A stretch of DNA of 64,000 nucleotides from Pseudomonas mandelii (GCF_900106065.1 NZ_LT629796.1:3627501-3691500); one strand, 5' to 3'; shown: positions 26,788-36,221, counted from the stretch's first letter. The notes: generated by a model from the letters alone, not told the origin. Numbers and translations: made by a program.

Positions 26788-26819
26788 AAAAGCCCCGGTC
26801 CATTGGCCGGGGCCTTTTT
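26788..26819 (+). terminator. Rho-independent terminator after the permease
   Basis: GCCCCGG and CCGGGGC form a GC-rich stem with an 8-nt loop, preceded by AAAA and followed by CTTTTTA. Confidence 0.88.
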
Positions 26820-26879
26820 ATTGGCTGACGAAATCTCCGGTGGCGAGCGAGCTGGCTCGCCACAAAGGCGCGGAGTTTC

Positions 26880-28007
26880 TTAATGGACGGCGACCGGTTG
26901 AATCGGTGCGGTCAGGCGCTTGTTGAAATCCAGCCAAACCCCCAACAACCCCATCAATCCTGCACCCACCAGCGCGGTGAAGATTTGCATGGCAAACGCA
27001 TCGTCGGTCAGGGCATTGATCATGTCTGCCAGCGGCGCGAGCAGCACCCCGAGGCAGAACACTTCCAGCGAATAACGGCCCATGCGACTGCATTGCCGGG
27101 CCAGCCAGTTCTGCGTCCAGCCAGTGTCCGGCAACAGTTTCGCCGTGACATACGCCAGCGCCAGGAAGTGCAGCAGTCGCACCGGCGACAGGTCGGTCTT
27201 GCTGATCGGGTACAACAGATTGCTCAGGCTGGTCGGTACCATCGCATCATGCAGTTGCGGCCACCGCCACAATACGGTCAGTACACCGGCGACGCCTGCG
27301 TATAACGCCGCACTCACAAACAATGGCTGGCGCAGCAACGGGCGCCTGTCGGGCAAGCGTGGGCGCTGCGTGTGAATCGCAGCGGCACCGCCGAGTACGA
27401 ACAACAGCTGCCAGGCGACGGGGTTGAAGTACCACACGCCGTCCTTGATGGCCGCCAGATTCCAGCCGAACAACGGCACCGTCAGGTACACCGCAAACGA
27501 CATCGCCACCACCACCCATGGTTTGCGCACAAATATCGGCAGCACCAGCGGCAAACCGGCCAGTAGCACGATGTAGAGCGGCAATGGGTCCATCAGGTTC
27601 GGTTTGAAGCGCAACAGCAACTCATCGATCAAGGCTTGCTGCGGATTGCTGATGAAGTGGTGCATGCCCATCTCCTCCACCAGATCTCGGGTCTCCACAT
27701 GGCTGTTGGCGAAGAACACGATGCCCATCAGCATCGCCAGCAGGAAAATATGCACCACATACAGCACCCAGGCGCGGCGCAGGATTTTCACGCAGGCAAT
27801 CAGGTAACCGTCGCGGGCCAGGATCTTGCCGTAGGCCAGGACCGCCGCGTAACCGGCGAGAAATACGAAGACTTCGGCGGCATCGCTGAAGCCGACGTTA
27901 CGCAGAGTGATTTGACCCAGCGGGTTGTGGGGCACGTGATCCCAGAAAATGAAGATCAGCGCCAGGCCTCGGAAAAAGTCGATCCGGTGATCGCGTTCAG
28001 TCGTCAT
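26880..28007 (-). CDS. opgC: OpgC-family membrane acyltransferase
   Basis: 375 aa with about ten membrane segments. The N-terminus RDHRIDFFRGLALIFIFWDHVP is the OpgC signature (acyltransferase-3-like, Asp/Arg plus His). OpgC proteins succinylate osmoregulated periplasmic glucans at the inner membrane. ATG 28007 was chosen; the open frame upstream is low quality. It sits divergently from the GtrII gene with 249 bp between. The role in this host is inferred from the family. Confidence 0.82.
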   Translation of the reverse strand: MTTERDHRIDFFRGLALIFIFWDHVPHNPLGQITLRNVGFSDAAEVFVFLAGYAAVLAYGKILARDGYLIACVKILRRAWVLYVVHIFLLAMLMGIVFFANSHVETRDLVEEMGMHHFISNPQQALIDELLLRFKPNLMDPLPLYIVLLAGLPLVLPIFVRKPWVVVAMSFAVYLTVPLFGWNLAAIKDGVWYFNPVAWQLLFVLGGAAAIHTQRPRLPDRRPLLRQPLFVSAALYAGVAGVLTVLWRWPQLHDAMVPTSLSNLLYPISKTDLSPVRLLHFLALAYVTAKLLPDTGWTQNWLARQCSRMGRYSLEVFCLGVLLAPLADMINALTDDAFAMQIFTALVGAGLMGLLGVWLDFNKRLTAPIQPVAVH

Positions 28008-28256
28008 GGCTGCGGGCTCTGGAACGGGGGTTGAAGTAGGAGCGCCGGCGACACAAAAGGTTGCGCGCTGTACATTGGCGGCGCGCAGGGTGCAGGGATT
28101 CGGCGGCAATTGCAAAGTGCGGATATTACGGAGTGTCTCTGTGCACTGCCGAGGCGACAACCGCCTGTCTAAAAGACACGCAGGTCGGCGATCTCTGACG
28201 ACCGTCGAGGTTCAAAGCTTTATTGATTGAAGGCGGAATTCCCTTGAGGCGCCGGC

Positions 28257-29762
28257 ATGCAGATCAGCGAATGGCTCGACAAAGAACTCACCGGCCGCCA
28301 AGTCTGGTTGTTGTTTCTTTTCGCGACGCTGGTGTACATCCTGCCGCTGATCCTCGCGGATTATCCCTACATCGATGACAACTGGCGTGCCCTGGCCGCG
28401 GGTACCGGCTGGGCGGAGGACGGCCGGCTGTTCGCGCAGTGGTTCTACAACCTGCTGACCTTCAGCGGCGCCGCGCCGAACATCTTCCCGCTGCCGCTGT
28501 TGATCGCCACGCTGGCGATGAGCTGGGCCCTGACCCGGCTGACGTTTCACTATTTCCCCGAACCGACGTTCGCCCATTGCCTGGTGGTGCTGCCGCTTTG
28601 GTACAACCCGTTCTTCCTGCAAAACCTGTCGTACCAATACGACGGACCGAGCATGGCGCTCAGCCTGGTGGCGGTGATCTACGCGATTACCTTCCAAAGC
28701 CCTTCTCGCGTTCAGCACCTGCTGATACCGGCCGCGCTGATCGCCTTGGCCATCGGGCTTTATCAGGTCAGCTTTAATGTGTTTCTCGGTCTGTGTTGTA
28801 TGGAGTTGCTGCGGCGCACGGACGACCCATTGGCATGGCCTGCTTGGTGGCGATTGATCGGCTGCAAAGTTGTACAGGTGGGTCTGGCAGGGTTGATCTA
28901 TTACGCCACCGCCTTTTCCTTCATGACTCAGAAGCGCACCTCATTGTTGAACGGGGCAGCGGCGCCGTTGCAGCAAATAGAAACCAGCGCGGGCTGGGTG
29001 CTGGAAAAAATCGTGCTGCTGTTCCATGGCGGCTTTGCCTGGGTATTCGCCGCGCTGTTGCTGTGCGCCCTGTTCGGTGCCGTGCGCGTGGGACAGCGCG
29101 TGCTGGAGCGTGCCGGTACTGGGCTGAACAAAACCGTGATCGGCCTGCTGTGCCTGTTGATCTTGCCCGTCCTGATGGTGCTGGTGCCGGGCGTCTCATT
29201 GTTTTTCCGCGACTTCAATGAAGGCGCCCGCACCTTGATGGGCTTTGCTGTCGTGCTCGTATTGCTGTTCTACCTGAGCCATCTGGCGCTGGCGTCGGTG
29301 CACGGAAAGCTGCCGCTGCTGTTGCTGGTTCCATTGTTGGCGATGCTTTCGCTTTCCTTCGCGTATGGACGGGGGCTGACGTTACAAAAAACCTTCGCGA
29401 CGAATGCGCTGTACGCCTTGAGTGCCGACATTGCTTCGCGCCCGGCGTTGCGCGAAGCCAAGCGCATTTATATGTCGGTGACGTACTCCGATCACTGGCT
29501 GGTGGGGGCCGCCGGGTCGTTCAAGCAGATGCCGGTTTTGCATTACTTGTTGAACATCGATTTCTACATGCTCGCGGAAAATCTGCCGAAAACAGGTATC
29601 ACTAATGTGGTCAGGGAAAAGGAACGGCGTAACGCGACGCTGGTGGGTTATCAGGGGTATCCACCGCTGGTGGACAGTCTGTTTTATCGGATTTATCTGC
29701 TGGGGGACTACGGCTTTATTGTCATGAAAGAACCCGCCCGGGTCCGCTCTCTCCAGTGGTGA
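28257..29762 (+). CDS. GtrII-type glucosyltransferase, polytopic membrane protein
   Basis: 501 aa with about ten hydrophobic helices. An early periplasmic DDNWR motif (DYPYIDDNWRALAAGTGWAEDGR) and NLSYQYDGPSMALSL match the GtrII/GtrIII glucosyltransferase family (GT-C fold), which moves glucose from undecaprenyl-phosphate-glucose onto O-antigen or other acceptors in the periplasm. GAGG lies upstream of the ATG. A GtrA gene follows 119 bp downstream, which supports a lipid-linked-sugar role. The acceptor is unknown. Confidence 0.82.
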   Translation: MQISEWLDKELTGRQVWLLFLFATLVYILPLILADYPYIDDNWRALAAGTGWAEDGRLFAQWFYNLLTFSGAAPNIFPLPLLIATLAMSWALTRLTFHYFPEPTFAHCLVVLPLWYNPFFLQNLSYQYDGPSMALSLVAVIYAITFQSPSRVQHLLIPAALIALAIGLYQVSFNVFLGLCCMELLRRTDDPLAWPAWWRLIGCKVVQVGLAGLIYYATAFSFMTQKRTSLLNGAAAPLQQIETSAGWVLEKIVLLFHGGFAWVFAALLLCALFGAVRVGQRVLERAGTGLNKTVIGLLCLLILPVLMVLVPGVSLFFRDFNEGARTLMGFAVVLVLLFYLSHLALASVHGKLPLLLLVPLLAMLSLSFAYGRGLTLQKTFATNALYALSADIASRPALREAKRIYMSVTYSDHWLVGAAGSFKQMPVLHYLLNIDFYMLAENLPKTGITNVVREKERRNATLVGYQGYPPLVDSLFYRIYLLGDYGFIVMKEPARVRSLQW

Positions 29763-29881
29763 ACCCCGTGACCATTGGTCTGGAATGCCGCGCTACCTGT
29801 TAGTTCTTACAGTAGACGCGCACCCGTACTCGACTTTAGGTTTGAACCGCACCTGAAACAACGACAGTTCAAGGACCGAAC

Positions 29882-30256
29882 ATGAAAGCCTTATGGAAAG
29901 AGTTCTCCACGTATGCGGTTGTTGGCGTAGCCAATACGTTGATCCATTGGCAGATATTTTACGTACTCACCATCGCGGCCGATCTGAGTCAGGCTGCCAG
30001 TAATTTTTCGGCGTTTTGTGTGGCCGCGACGTTCTCATTCTATGTGCATGCGCTCTACACGTTTGAGGCCGGGGCGTCGGTACTTCGTTATCTGCTGTAT
30101 GTGTTTTTCATGGGGGGCATGAGTTTCGTCGTCGGACATTACGCTGATGTCTGGAAAATCCACGGGCTGGTGACCGTAGGGTCGTTCTCGCTGTTGAGTC
30201 TGATCTGCGGGCTCTTTTTTTCGAGATTTGTCCTGTATGGCGAGCGCGAAGCGTGA
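29882..30256 (+). CDS. GtrA-family small membrane protein
   Basis: 124 aa with four membrane helices. YAVVGVANTLIHWQIFYVL and SFYVHALYTF match the GtrA pattern (F-x-x-V-G-x-x-x-T and N/H-x-x-x-T-F). GtrA proteins are thought to flip polyprenyl-phosphate-linked sugars. It is first in a tightly overlapping operon; its end overlaps the next gene by 4 nt. Confidence 0.88.
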   Translation: MKALWKEFSTYAVVGVANTLIHWQIFYVLTIAADLSQAASNFSAFCVAATFSFYVHALYTFEAGASVLRYLLYVFFMGGMSFVVGHYADVWKIHGLVTVGSFSLLSLICGLFFSRFVLYGEREA

Positions 30257-31722
30257 ACGGTTTTCAGCGCGCGGCGCACCCAATGAATCGACTCACCGTG
30301 CCGCCCCGACCGTTTGTTGTCGATCTGGATGGAACACTCCTAAGGTCCGATCTTCTGTTCGAAAGCGCCATGGCTTTTGTTCGTAGCAATCCCTGGCACT
30401 GCTTGAAACCTCTGGTTTGGCTATGTCGCGGCAAAGCGTTTTTGAAAGAACAGTTGGCCGAGGCGACGGATATCGACGTCACCTTGCTGCCCTTCGATCC
30501 TGAAGTGCTGGCCATGATCGAGGAGCAGCGCAAGCAAGGGCGGATAATTGTGTTGGCCACAGCCAGTCATCATTTACTGGCGATGCGTATCGCCGAGCAC
30601 TTGAAGGTGTTTGATGACGTCCTGGCTACGAGCCTGGAGTGCAATCTATCGGGCACGCACAAGCGTGATTTGCTGGTCGCGTTGTACGGTGAGAGCGGTT
30701 TTGATTACGTTGGCAATGCTCTTGATGATCTGCCGATATGGCGTTCGGCAGAACGGGCCTATGTCGTCAATCCTCTGCCAGGCGTCGGGCTGGCCATCGA
30801 GAGTCTGGACAACGTCGTTGAAGTGGTTCGTTCAGGCGCGACGAATTTCAGGGATTGGTACAAGGCGATTCGCATTCATCAATGGGCGAAAAATGCCCTG
30901 ATATTTGTACCGCTGCTGGCCGCGCATCAGATCAGCAATCCGCTCCTGCTCTTGCACAGTTTGTTGGCTTTCGTATTTTTCGGGTTATGCGCCTCCGGGG
31001 TGTATGTTCTGAATGACCTGCTGGACCTGGAGGATGATCGAAGACATCCGAGCAAACGCAATCGACCCTTTGCCAGTGGACGGTTGTCGATCAAGTCCGG
31101 CCTGGCCGCATTCCCCTGTTTATTGTTTATCTCTTTTGCTGGCGCCTGGTGGTGGCTGCCCCGGCAGTTTGCCGCCGTACTGGCCACTTACTACGTGTTG
31201 ACGCTGATCTATTCGCTGGTGTTGAAACGGATCATGGCGTTGGATGTGATTGCTCTGGCCTTGCTTTATACCCTGCGGATCATTGCCGGCGGTGCGGCGC
31301 TCGAACTGGAGCTGACGGTCTGGATGCTGGCGTTTTCGATGTTCATGTTTTTGAGCCTGGCACTGGTCAAGCGTTATGCCGAACTCCAGGCGGCACTGCG
31401 TAATGGCATTACCGGGAAAACCGGTGGCCGTGATTACTATCCTGCCGACCTGGCGATGCTTTCCTCATTAGGGGCCGCGTCGGGATACCTGTCGGTGATG
31501 GTTCTTGCGTTGTACATCCATGACAACGCCACAATCGCGCTCTATGCCTTTCCGCGGATGATCTGGTTCGCCTGTCCATTGTTGCTGTTCTGGATCACCC
31601 GTATCTGGATGCTGACTCATCGCGGCAGGATGAACGACGACCCTGTGATCTTTGCGCTTAGGGATCGCCTGAGTCTGGCGATGGGCGCGATGTTTGGCCT
31701 GATTTTCTGGTTAGCGGCATGA
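30253..31722 (+). CDS. HAD phosphatase-UbiA prenyltransferase fusion (DPPR synthase-like)
   Basis: 489 aa. Residues ~20-205 form a HAD domain (VDLDGTLLRSD, with nucleophile Asp and DxDGT; later GNALDDLPIW). Residues ~215-489 form a UbiA-type membrane domain with NDLLDLEDD (N-D-x-x-D-x-x-x-D) followed by RRHPSKRNRP, close to the mycobacterial decaprenyl-phosphate phosphoribosyltransferase Rv3806c. The likely reaction is transfer of 5-phosphoribose from PRPP to polyprenyl phosphate, with the HAD part possibly removing the 5-phosphate, a step assigned to a separate protein in mycobacteria. The DprE1/DprE2-like neighbours support this. Confidence 0.85.
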   Translation: MNGFQRAAHPMNRLTVPPRPFVVDLDGTLLRSDLLFESAMAFVRSNPWHCLKPLVWLCRGKAFLKEQLAEATDIDVTLLPFDPEVLAMIEEQRKQGRIIVLATASHHLLAMRIAEHLKVFDDVLATSLECNLSGTHKRDLLVALYGESGFDYVGNALDDLPIWRSAERAYVVNPLPGVGLAIESLDNVVEVVRSGATNFRDWYKAIRIHQWAKNALIFVPLLAAHQISNPLLLLHSLLAFVFFGLCASGVYVLNDLLDLEDDRRHPSKRNRPFASGRLSIKSGLAAFPCLLFISFAGAWWWLPRQFAAVLATYYVLTLIYSLVLKRIMALDVIALALLYTLRIIAGGAALELELTVWMLAFSMFMFLSLALVKRYAELQAALRNGITGKTGGRDYYPADLAMLSSLGAASGYLSVMVLALYIHDNATIALYAFPRMIWFACPLLLFWITRIWMLTHRGRMNDDPVIFALRDRLSLAMGAMFGLIFWLAA

Positions 31723-31791
31723 AGCGCTGCTTTGGGCGTATGCGCGCTTGCTCGGCGGCGGTTTCCATTTTTACCGATGCCGGTTCGAACG

Positions 31792-33108
31792 ATGAATGAT
31801 CAATTGACCTCGTGGGGGCATTACCCTTCGGCACCGCAAACAGGCCATTCATGCGCATGGCGAAGTGATCTGGAACAACACCTGCAACGGTTGAACGATA
31901 CCTACGGCACGACGTTGCCGTTTGGTAATGGTCGCAGTTACGGTGACAGCTGCCTGGCCAGCAGCGATCACGTGCTGCACCTGCGCTCCTTGAACCGTTT
32001 TGTCGAAGCGGACTGGCAAACAGGAGAGATTTGTGCCGAAGCGGGGGTCACGCTCGGTGAAATTTTGCAACTGTCGATCCCCCGTGGGTGGTTTCTGGAC
32101 GTCACGCCGGGGACGCGCCATGTCACGCTCGGAGGCGCTCTGGCCAATGACGTTCATGGCAAGAATCATCACAGGCGCGGAACGTTTGCCTCCTCGGTGC
32201 TGAGCTTTGGCCTGCATCGTTCCGCGCAACCGCCCATGGTGTGCTCACCCGTGGAAAACCCGCAGTGGTTTGCCGCCACGATCGGCGGATTGGGCCTGAC
32301 GGGCATCATCAGTTGGGTGAGCATCCGTCTGCGCAAAATCGAATCCAGTCTTATCGATACGATTCGGATGCGGTTTGATCATTTGGGCGAGTTTTTCGCG
32401 CTGTCCGCTGAACTGGATCCTGTGCACGAGTACAGCGTGGCCTGGATCGATTGCCTGGCAAAGGGACGCGAACAAGGGCGTGGTGTCTTTACCGTTGGCA
32501 CGCATAGCGAACAGGGGCCGCTCCAAGTCGAGTCGTCCCGCTCGTTGCGAATCCCGATCAGGCCGCCATTGTCCCTGGTCAACCCGCTTTCTCTGAATAT
32601 CTTCAATCGCAGTTATTGGCATCTGCAGCCGGCGGGGCGAGAACGCCAAACCACTCCGTATAGTTCGTTTTTCTATCCGCTGGATCGTATCGAGCGCTGG
32701 AATCGAGTCTACGGGCGCAAAGGTTTTCAGCAGTTTCAGTGCGTATTGCCTGAATCAGTTGCCGAAGTCGCCTTGGCTCAGTTGCTCAAATCCATTGCCG
32801 CCAGCGGCACGGGATCTTTTCTCGCGGTACTCAAGCGCTGTGGCGATTTTGTTTCGCCGGGGCTGCTTTCATTTCCGATGCCGGGGACGTCGCTGGCGCT
32901 GGATTTTCCACAGAACAGCGTGCTGACGAACACACTGCTGCCTCGTCTTGATGCCATCGTTCGGGAGGCGGGTGGCCGGCTCTATCCGGCCAAGGATGCG
33001 CACATGAGCGGCAGCGATTTTCGCCGGGCCTATCCGGCTTGGGAGCAGTTGGAGACGATGCGCGATCCAGCCCTCATTTCTCGCTTTTGGGAGCGAGTCA
33101 CCCGATGA
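31792..33108 (+). CDS. DprE1-like FAD-dependent decaprenylphosphoryl-ribose oxidase
   Basis: 438 aa, FAD-binding type 4 (VAO) fold. LTSWGHYP at the start, the FAD loop PFGNGRSYGDS, GTRHVTLGGALANDVHGKNHH and the C-terminal GGRLYPAKDAH (Lys aligned with mycobacterial Lys418) all match DprE1. In DprE1 it oxidises the ribose 2'-hydroxyl of polyprenyl-phosphoryl-ribose. The position of mycobacterial Cys387 (ICVDFP) is Ala here (LALDFP). ATG 31792 was chosen because it precedes the conserved LTSWG; no clear ribosome site is seen. The stop overlaps the next start (ATGA). Confidence 0.88.
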   Translation: MNDQLTSWGHYPSAPQTGHSCAWRSDLEQHLQRLNDTYGTTLPFGNGRSYGDSCLASSDHVLHLRSLNRFVEADWQTGEICAEAGVTLGEILQLSIPRGWFLDVTPGTRHVTLGGALANDVHGKNHHRRGTFASSVLSFGLHRSAQPPMVCSPVENPQWFAATIGGLGLTGIISWVSIRLRKIESSLIDTIRMRFDHLGEFFALSAELDPVHEYSVAWIDCLAKGREQGRGVFTVGTHSEQGPLQVESSRSLRIPIRPPLSLVNPLSLNIFNRSYWHLQPAGRERQTTPYSSFFYPLDRIERWNRVYGRKGFQQFQCVLPESVAEVALAQLLKSIAASGTGSFLAVLKRCGDFVSPGLLSFPMPGTSLALDFPQNSVLTNTLLPRLDAIVREAGGRLYPAKDAHMSGSDFRRAYPAWEQLETMRDPALISRFWERVTR

Positions 33109-33845
33109 AAAAAATACTGATTGTGGGGGCTACTTCAGCCATCGCGACCGCTTGCGCGCGACTTTGGGCGGCAGACCACGGCGAGTTTTTTCTGGTCGCG
33201 CGCGATCCGCAAAAACTGCAGCATACCAGCGCCGACCTGTTGACTCGAGGCGCGAGGGGGGTGACGTCCTATTTGTTGGACGCCACCGACACTGCCGCGC
33301 ATGCCGTCATGCTGGAATGCTGTCTGGATGCCTTGCAATCGATCGACATCTGCCTGATCGCTCACGGTACCTTGCCGGATCAATCCGCTTGCGAACAAAA
33401 CGTCGAACTGGCACTGACGGAGTTTGCCAACAACGGCACTTCGGTGATTGCGCTATTGACGGTGTTGGCCAGGCAAATGGCCGTTCAGCGCAGCGGTACT
33501 CTGGCAGTTATTTCTTCCGTCGCGGGTGATCGAGGGCGTCCTTCCAACTACTTGTATGGTTCAGCCAAGGCGGCCGTCTCGACCTTTTGCGAAGGCTTGC
33601 GTGCACAGATGTTCAAGTTGGGTGTGCACGTGATGACCATCAAGCCCGGCTTTGTCGATACACCGATGACCCAGGGGCTGGCGTTGCCGACATTGCTGGT
33701 TGCGCAACCAGAGGTGGTCGCACAGCGCATTGTCGGGGGCATCGAGCGTCGGGTGTCGGTTCTGTATGTGCCGGGGTTCTGGGCCTGGGTCATGTGGCTG
33801 ATTTGCCGATTGCCACAGCCATTGTTTAAGAGGTTGAACCTGTGA
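33105..33845 (+). CDS. DprE2-like short-chain reductase
   Basis: 246 aa. Rossmann start KKILIVGATSAIATACARLWA, then NNGTSVIALL, SSVAGDRGRPSNYLYGSAKAA (catalytic Ser and YxxxK) and a C-terminal hydrophobic helix (WVMWLICRLPQPLFKRL). The sequence pattern matches DprE2 (Rv3791), which reduces the 2-keto intermediate to polyprenyl-phosphoryl-arabinose with NADH. It overlaps DprE1-like by 4 nt and the next gene by 4 nt. Confidence 0.88.
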   Translation: MKKILIVGATSAIATACARLWAADHGEFFLVARDPQKLQHTSADLLTRGARGVTSYLLDATDTAAHAVMLECCLDALQSIDICLIAHGTLPDQSACEQNVELALTEFANNGTSVIALLTVLARQMAVQRSGTLAVISSVAGDRGRPSNYLYGSAKAAVSTFCEGLRAQMFKLGVHVMTIKPGFVDTPMTQGLALPTLLVAQPEVVAQRIVGGIERRVSVLYVPGFWAWVMWLICRLPQPLFKRLNL

Positions 33846-34810
33846 GCCAGGTGCTGTTCCTCTCCGGGTGGCGCTATCGGGTCTTGATCGGTTCGGTGGC
33901 CTTTTCGGCACTGGCTTACCTGGGCATTTCCCTTTGGGGCGGATGGCAGGCGGTGGGCGGTGCCGTGAGCCGAGTCGGGTGGCTCGGTGGGGCGCAGATT
34001 GCCGCACTCATCCTGATCAGCTATGGCCTGCGCTTCTTGCGTTGGCAGGTTTACCTGAATGCTCTGGGGCATCCTTTGCCGTGGCGACCTGGCCTGAAAA
34101 TCTACCTCGCGGGGTTTGCCTTGACGACCACACCGGGCAAAGCCGGCGAAGCTCTGCGCGGGGTGTTGCTCAAGCGCTGGGACGTTCCTTACGGCAGCAG
34201 TTTCGCCGCGTTTGTCAGTGAGCGTCTTTCGGACCTGATGGCCATGGTGTTATTGGCCTTGCTGGGTCTTAGCCGCTATCCCGAGTGGCTTTCGATGATT
34301 GTCGCCTGTCTGGTGATGGTGACCTGCGGTTTGTTGCTCGTCTCTCGACAACAACTGATTGACGCTGTTGAACGGCGTATTTCCCGGGGACGCGGATGGA
34401 TGTTTCGGCTGTTGCACAACGTTATTTACGTGCTGCGCCAATCCCAACGTTGCCACAGCCCTCAGCGTTTGATTGGCACAGTGGTGTTGAGCCTGTCGGC
34501 CTGGAGCCTCGAAGCGCTGGCGTTTTACTGGATATTGAATGCGATGGGCGTCGATGTTCCGCTGACGTTCGCGATGTTCGTTTATGCGGTTTCGATGCTG
34601 GCTGGCGCCTTGAGTTTTATGCCGGGCGGGCTTGGCAGTGCCGAAGCGGTGATGGTGACGTTGTTGGTGTCCAGTGATGTCGCGGTGGCTGATGCGATTG
34701 CGGCGACTGTTTTGCTGCGGTTGGCGACGTTGTGGTTTGCGGTGGGGTTGGGGAGTGTGGTGTTAATCAATATCAACAATAACAATAGGCGCCTATCGGA
34801 TGAAGCTTAG
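33842..34810 (+). CDS. Flippase-like membrane protein (LPG synthase TM-domain family)
   Basis: 322 aa, seven to eight helices, GTG start overlapping the previous stop (GTGA). GLRFLRWQVYLNALG and KAGEALRGVLLKRW are typical of the UPF0104/AglD-like family (lysylphosphatidylglycerol synthase transmembrane region without the catalytic domain). In this context a role in moving a polyprenyl-linked sugar across the membrane is likely. The 3' end overlaps the next gene by 11 nt. Confidence 0.8.
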   Translation: MSQVLFLSGWRYRVLIGSVAFSALAYLGISLWGGWQAVGGAVSRVGWLGGAQIAALILISYGLRFLRWQVYLNALGHPLPWRPGLKIYLAGFALTTTPGKAGEALRGVLLKRWDVPYGSSFAAFVSERLSDLMAMVLLALLGLSRYPEWLSMIVACLVMVTCGLLLVSRQQLIDAVERRISRGRGWMFRLLHNVIYVLRQSQRCHSPQRLIGTVVLSLSAWSLEALAFYWILNAMGVDVPLTFAMFVYAVSMLAGALSFMPGGLGSAEAVMVTLLVSSDVAVADAIAATVLLRLATLWFAVGLGSVVLININNNNRRLSDEA

Positions 34811-36221
34811 ATTGAACAGGGAAAGTTTGACGGTTTACATGATTTTGGTAGTGGCCATTATTTTTGGTGGTTACTTACGATTGCGTAATATTACGGTTGA
34901 TGCTCTGTGGCTTGATGAGGTTTTCAGTGTTGCCACCAGTCATCCCGATAACAGTTTTCTTGAGGTCTATCAACGATCACTGGTGGACGTGCATCCACCT
35001 TTTTATCAGTTGTTTTTATGGTTTTTTTACAAGTTGTTTGGTTTTGGCGAGATGGTTGGAAGGTACCTGTCGGTTATTTTCGGGATCCTGTTGATCCCGG
35101 TTGCATTCCTTCTTGGAAGGCAAATGTTCAATTGTCGAGTAGGGTTGATTGCTGCCTGGCTTGTGGCAGTTAATTTCTATTTGATTACGTATTCTCAAGA
35201 GACACGCTCTTACGAATTGTTGGCTTTATTGACCACAGTTTCGTTCGTCACTTTCATCAAGGCGATTGGAGGCCTTGATGGACGTCACGTCGCTATTTAT
35301 GCGCTATCGGCGGCACTGCTTGTCAATACGCACTATTTCGGATTTTTGGTGGTGACCGCCCAAGCGTTATTGGTGTTGTCAAGATGGGTTGAGACGTCAT
35401 TCGATAAAAGGCTTTTGTATCGCTTTGGCTTGGCAGGTTTGTTTATATTGCTGAGCATCGCACCGCATGTTTCGTATGTTTATTTAAATTTTCACCGTCA
35501 GGGATTTTGGGTCCCACCACCCAATAACCGGTTTTTTATCGATCTCTTCAACCTGTATTTTGGAAGTTTACCTTTGTCTGTGATGTGTGCCGCGCTGTTA
35601 ATGATAGGCAGTGTGTGCCTGATGAAGGCAGAACGACACCGTGAAGTACTTCGACTAATTATTTTCTGGCTCGTGACGTGTACCGTCATTCCTTATGTGC
35701 GTTCCCTTTATGTTCAACCTGTTTTGACCATGCGAAGCTTGATAATCTTGCTGCCGGCGCTATTGATAGTGCTCGCGTTTGCCATCAGTCTTTTTAAAGA
35801 TCAATGGGCTCAGGTGGCAGTTGGAGTTGTCGTGTTATGTTTTTCGATGACGCCGTTGTATACCCATGAGAGACCCATATTTACGCTTGAAAATCAGTTA
35901 AAGCCCGTCAGTCAAATGCGTGATCTGGTTAAGGATGTGATCGAACAGCAGATCCGTGAGCCACTCTATGCAAGCCAGTTTATAGAGTTTGATCAGTACT
36001 TCAGATTATTAGGCTCGTCAACAACAGTCAGAAGTTTCAAGCAGCTGGAAAGCGACTTGCTGTCGCCAGATCGTCCGGCCGTGTTTTATTTTCTCGGAAC
36101 GCGTGAGGTACAACTTCCTGGCGAAAGGTTTATGAAGGAATACTGCGTTGATTTACTGAAGGAAACAAAAAAAGGTGATTCGGTCATACTTGAATTTCGG
36201 TCCAATCCTCCTTGTCTATGA
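34800..36221 (+). CDS. GT39/ArnT-like polytopic glycosyltransferase
   Basis: 473 aa with about ten helices. The first periplasmic loop carries WLDEVFSVATSHPD (the D-E motif of the PMT/ArnT GT-C family), then DVHPPFYQLFLWFF and SQETRSYELLALL. Such enzymes transfer sugars from polyprenyl phosphate in the periplasm; here polyprenyl-phosphoryl-arabinose is the natural donor. The gene has clearly lower GC than its upstream neighbours and many A/T-ending codons, suggesting separate acquisition. The acceptor is unknown. Confidence 0.83.
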   Translation: MKLRLNRESLTVYMILVVAIIFGGYLRLRNITVDALWLDEVFSVATSHPDNSFLEVYQRSLVDVHPPFYQLFLWFFYKLFGFGEMVGRYLSVIFGILLIPVAFLLGRQMFNCRVGLIAAWLVAVNFYLITYSQETRSYELLALLTTVSFVTFIKAIGGLDGRHVAIYALSAALLVNTHYFGFLVVTAQALLVLSRWVETSFDKRLLYRFGLAGLFILLSIAPHVSYVYLNFHRQGFWVPPPNNRFFIDLFNLYFGSLPLSVMCAALLMIGSVCLMKAERHREVLRLIIFWLVTCTVIPYVRSLYVQPVLTMRSLIILLPALLIVLAFAISLFKDQWAQVAVGVVVLCFSMTPLYTHERPIFTLENQLKPVSQMRDLVKDVIEQQIREPLYASQFIEFDQYFRLLGSSTTVRSFKQLESDLLSPDRPAVFYFLGTREVQLPGERFMKEYCVDLLKETKKGDSVILEFRSNPPCL

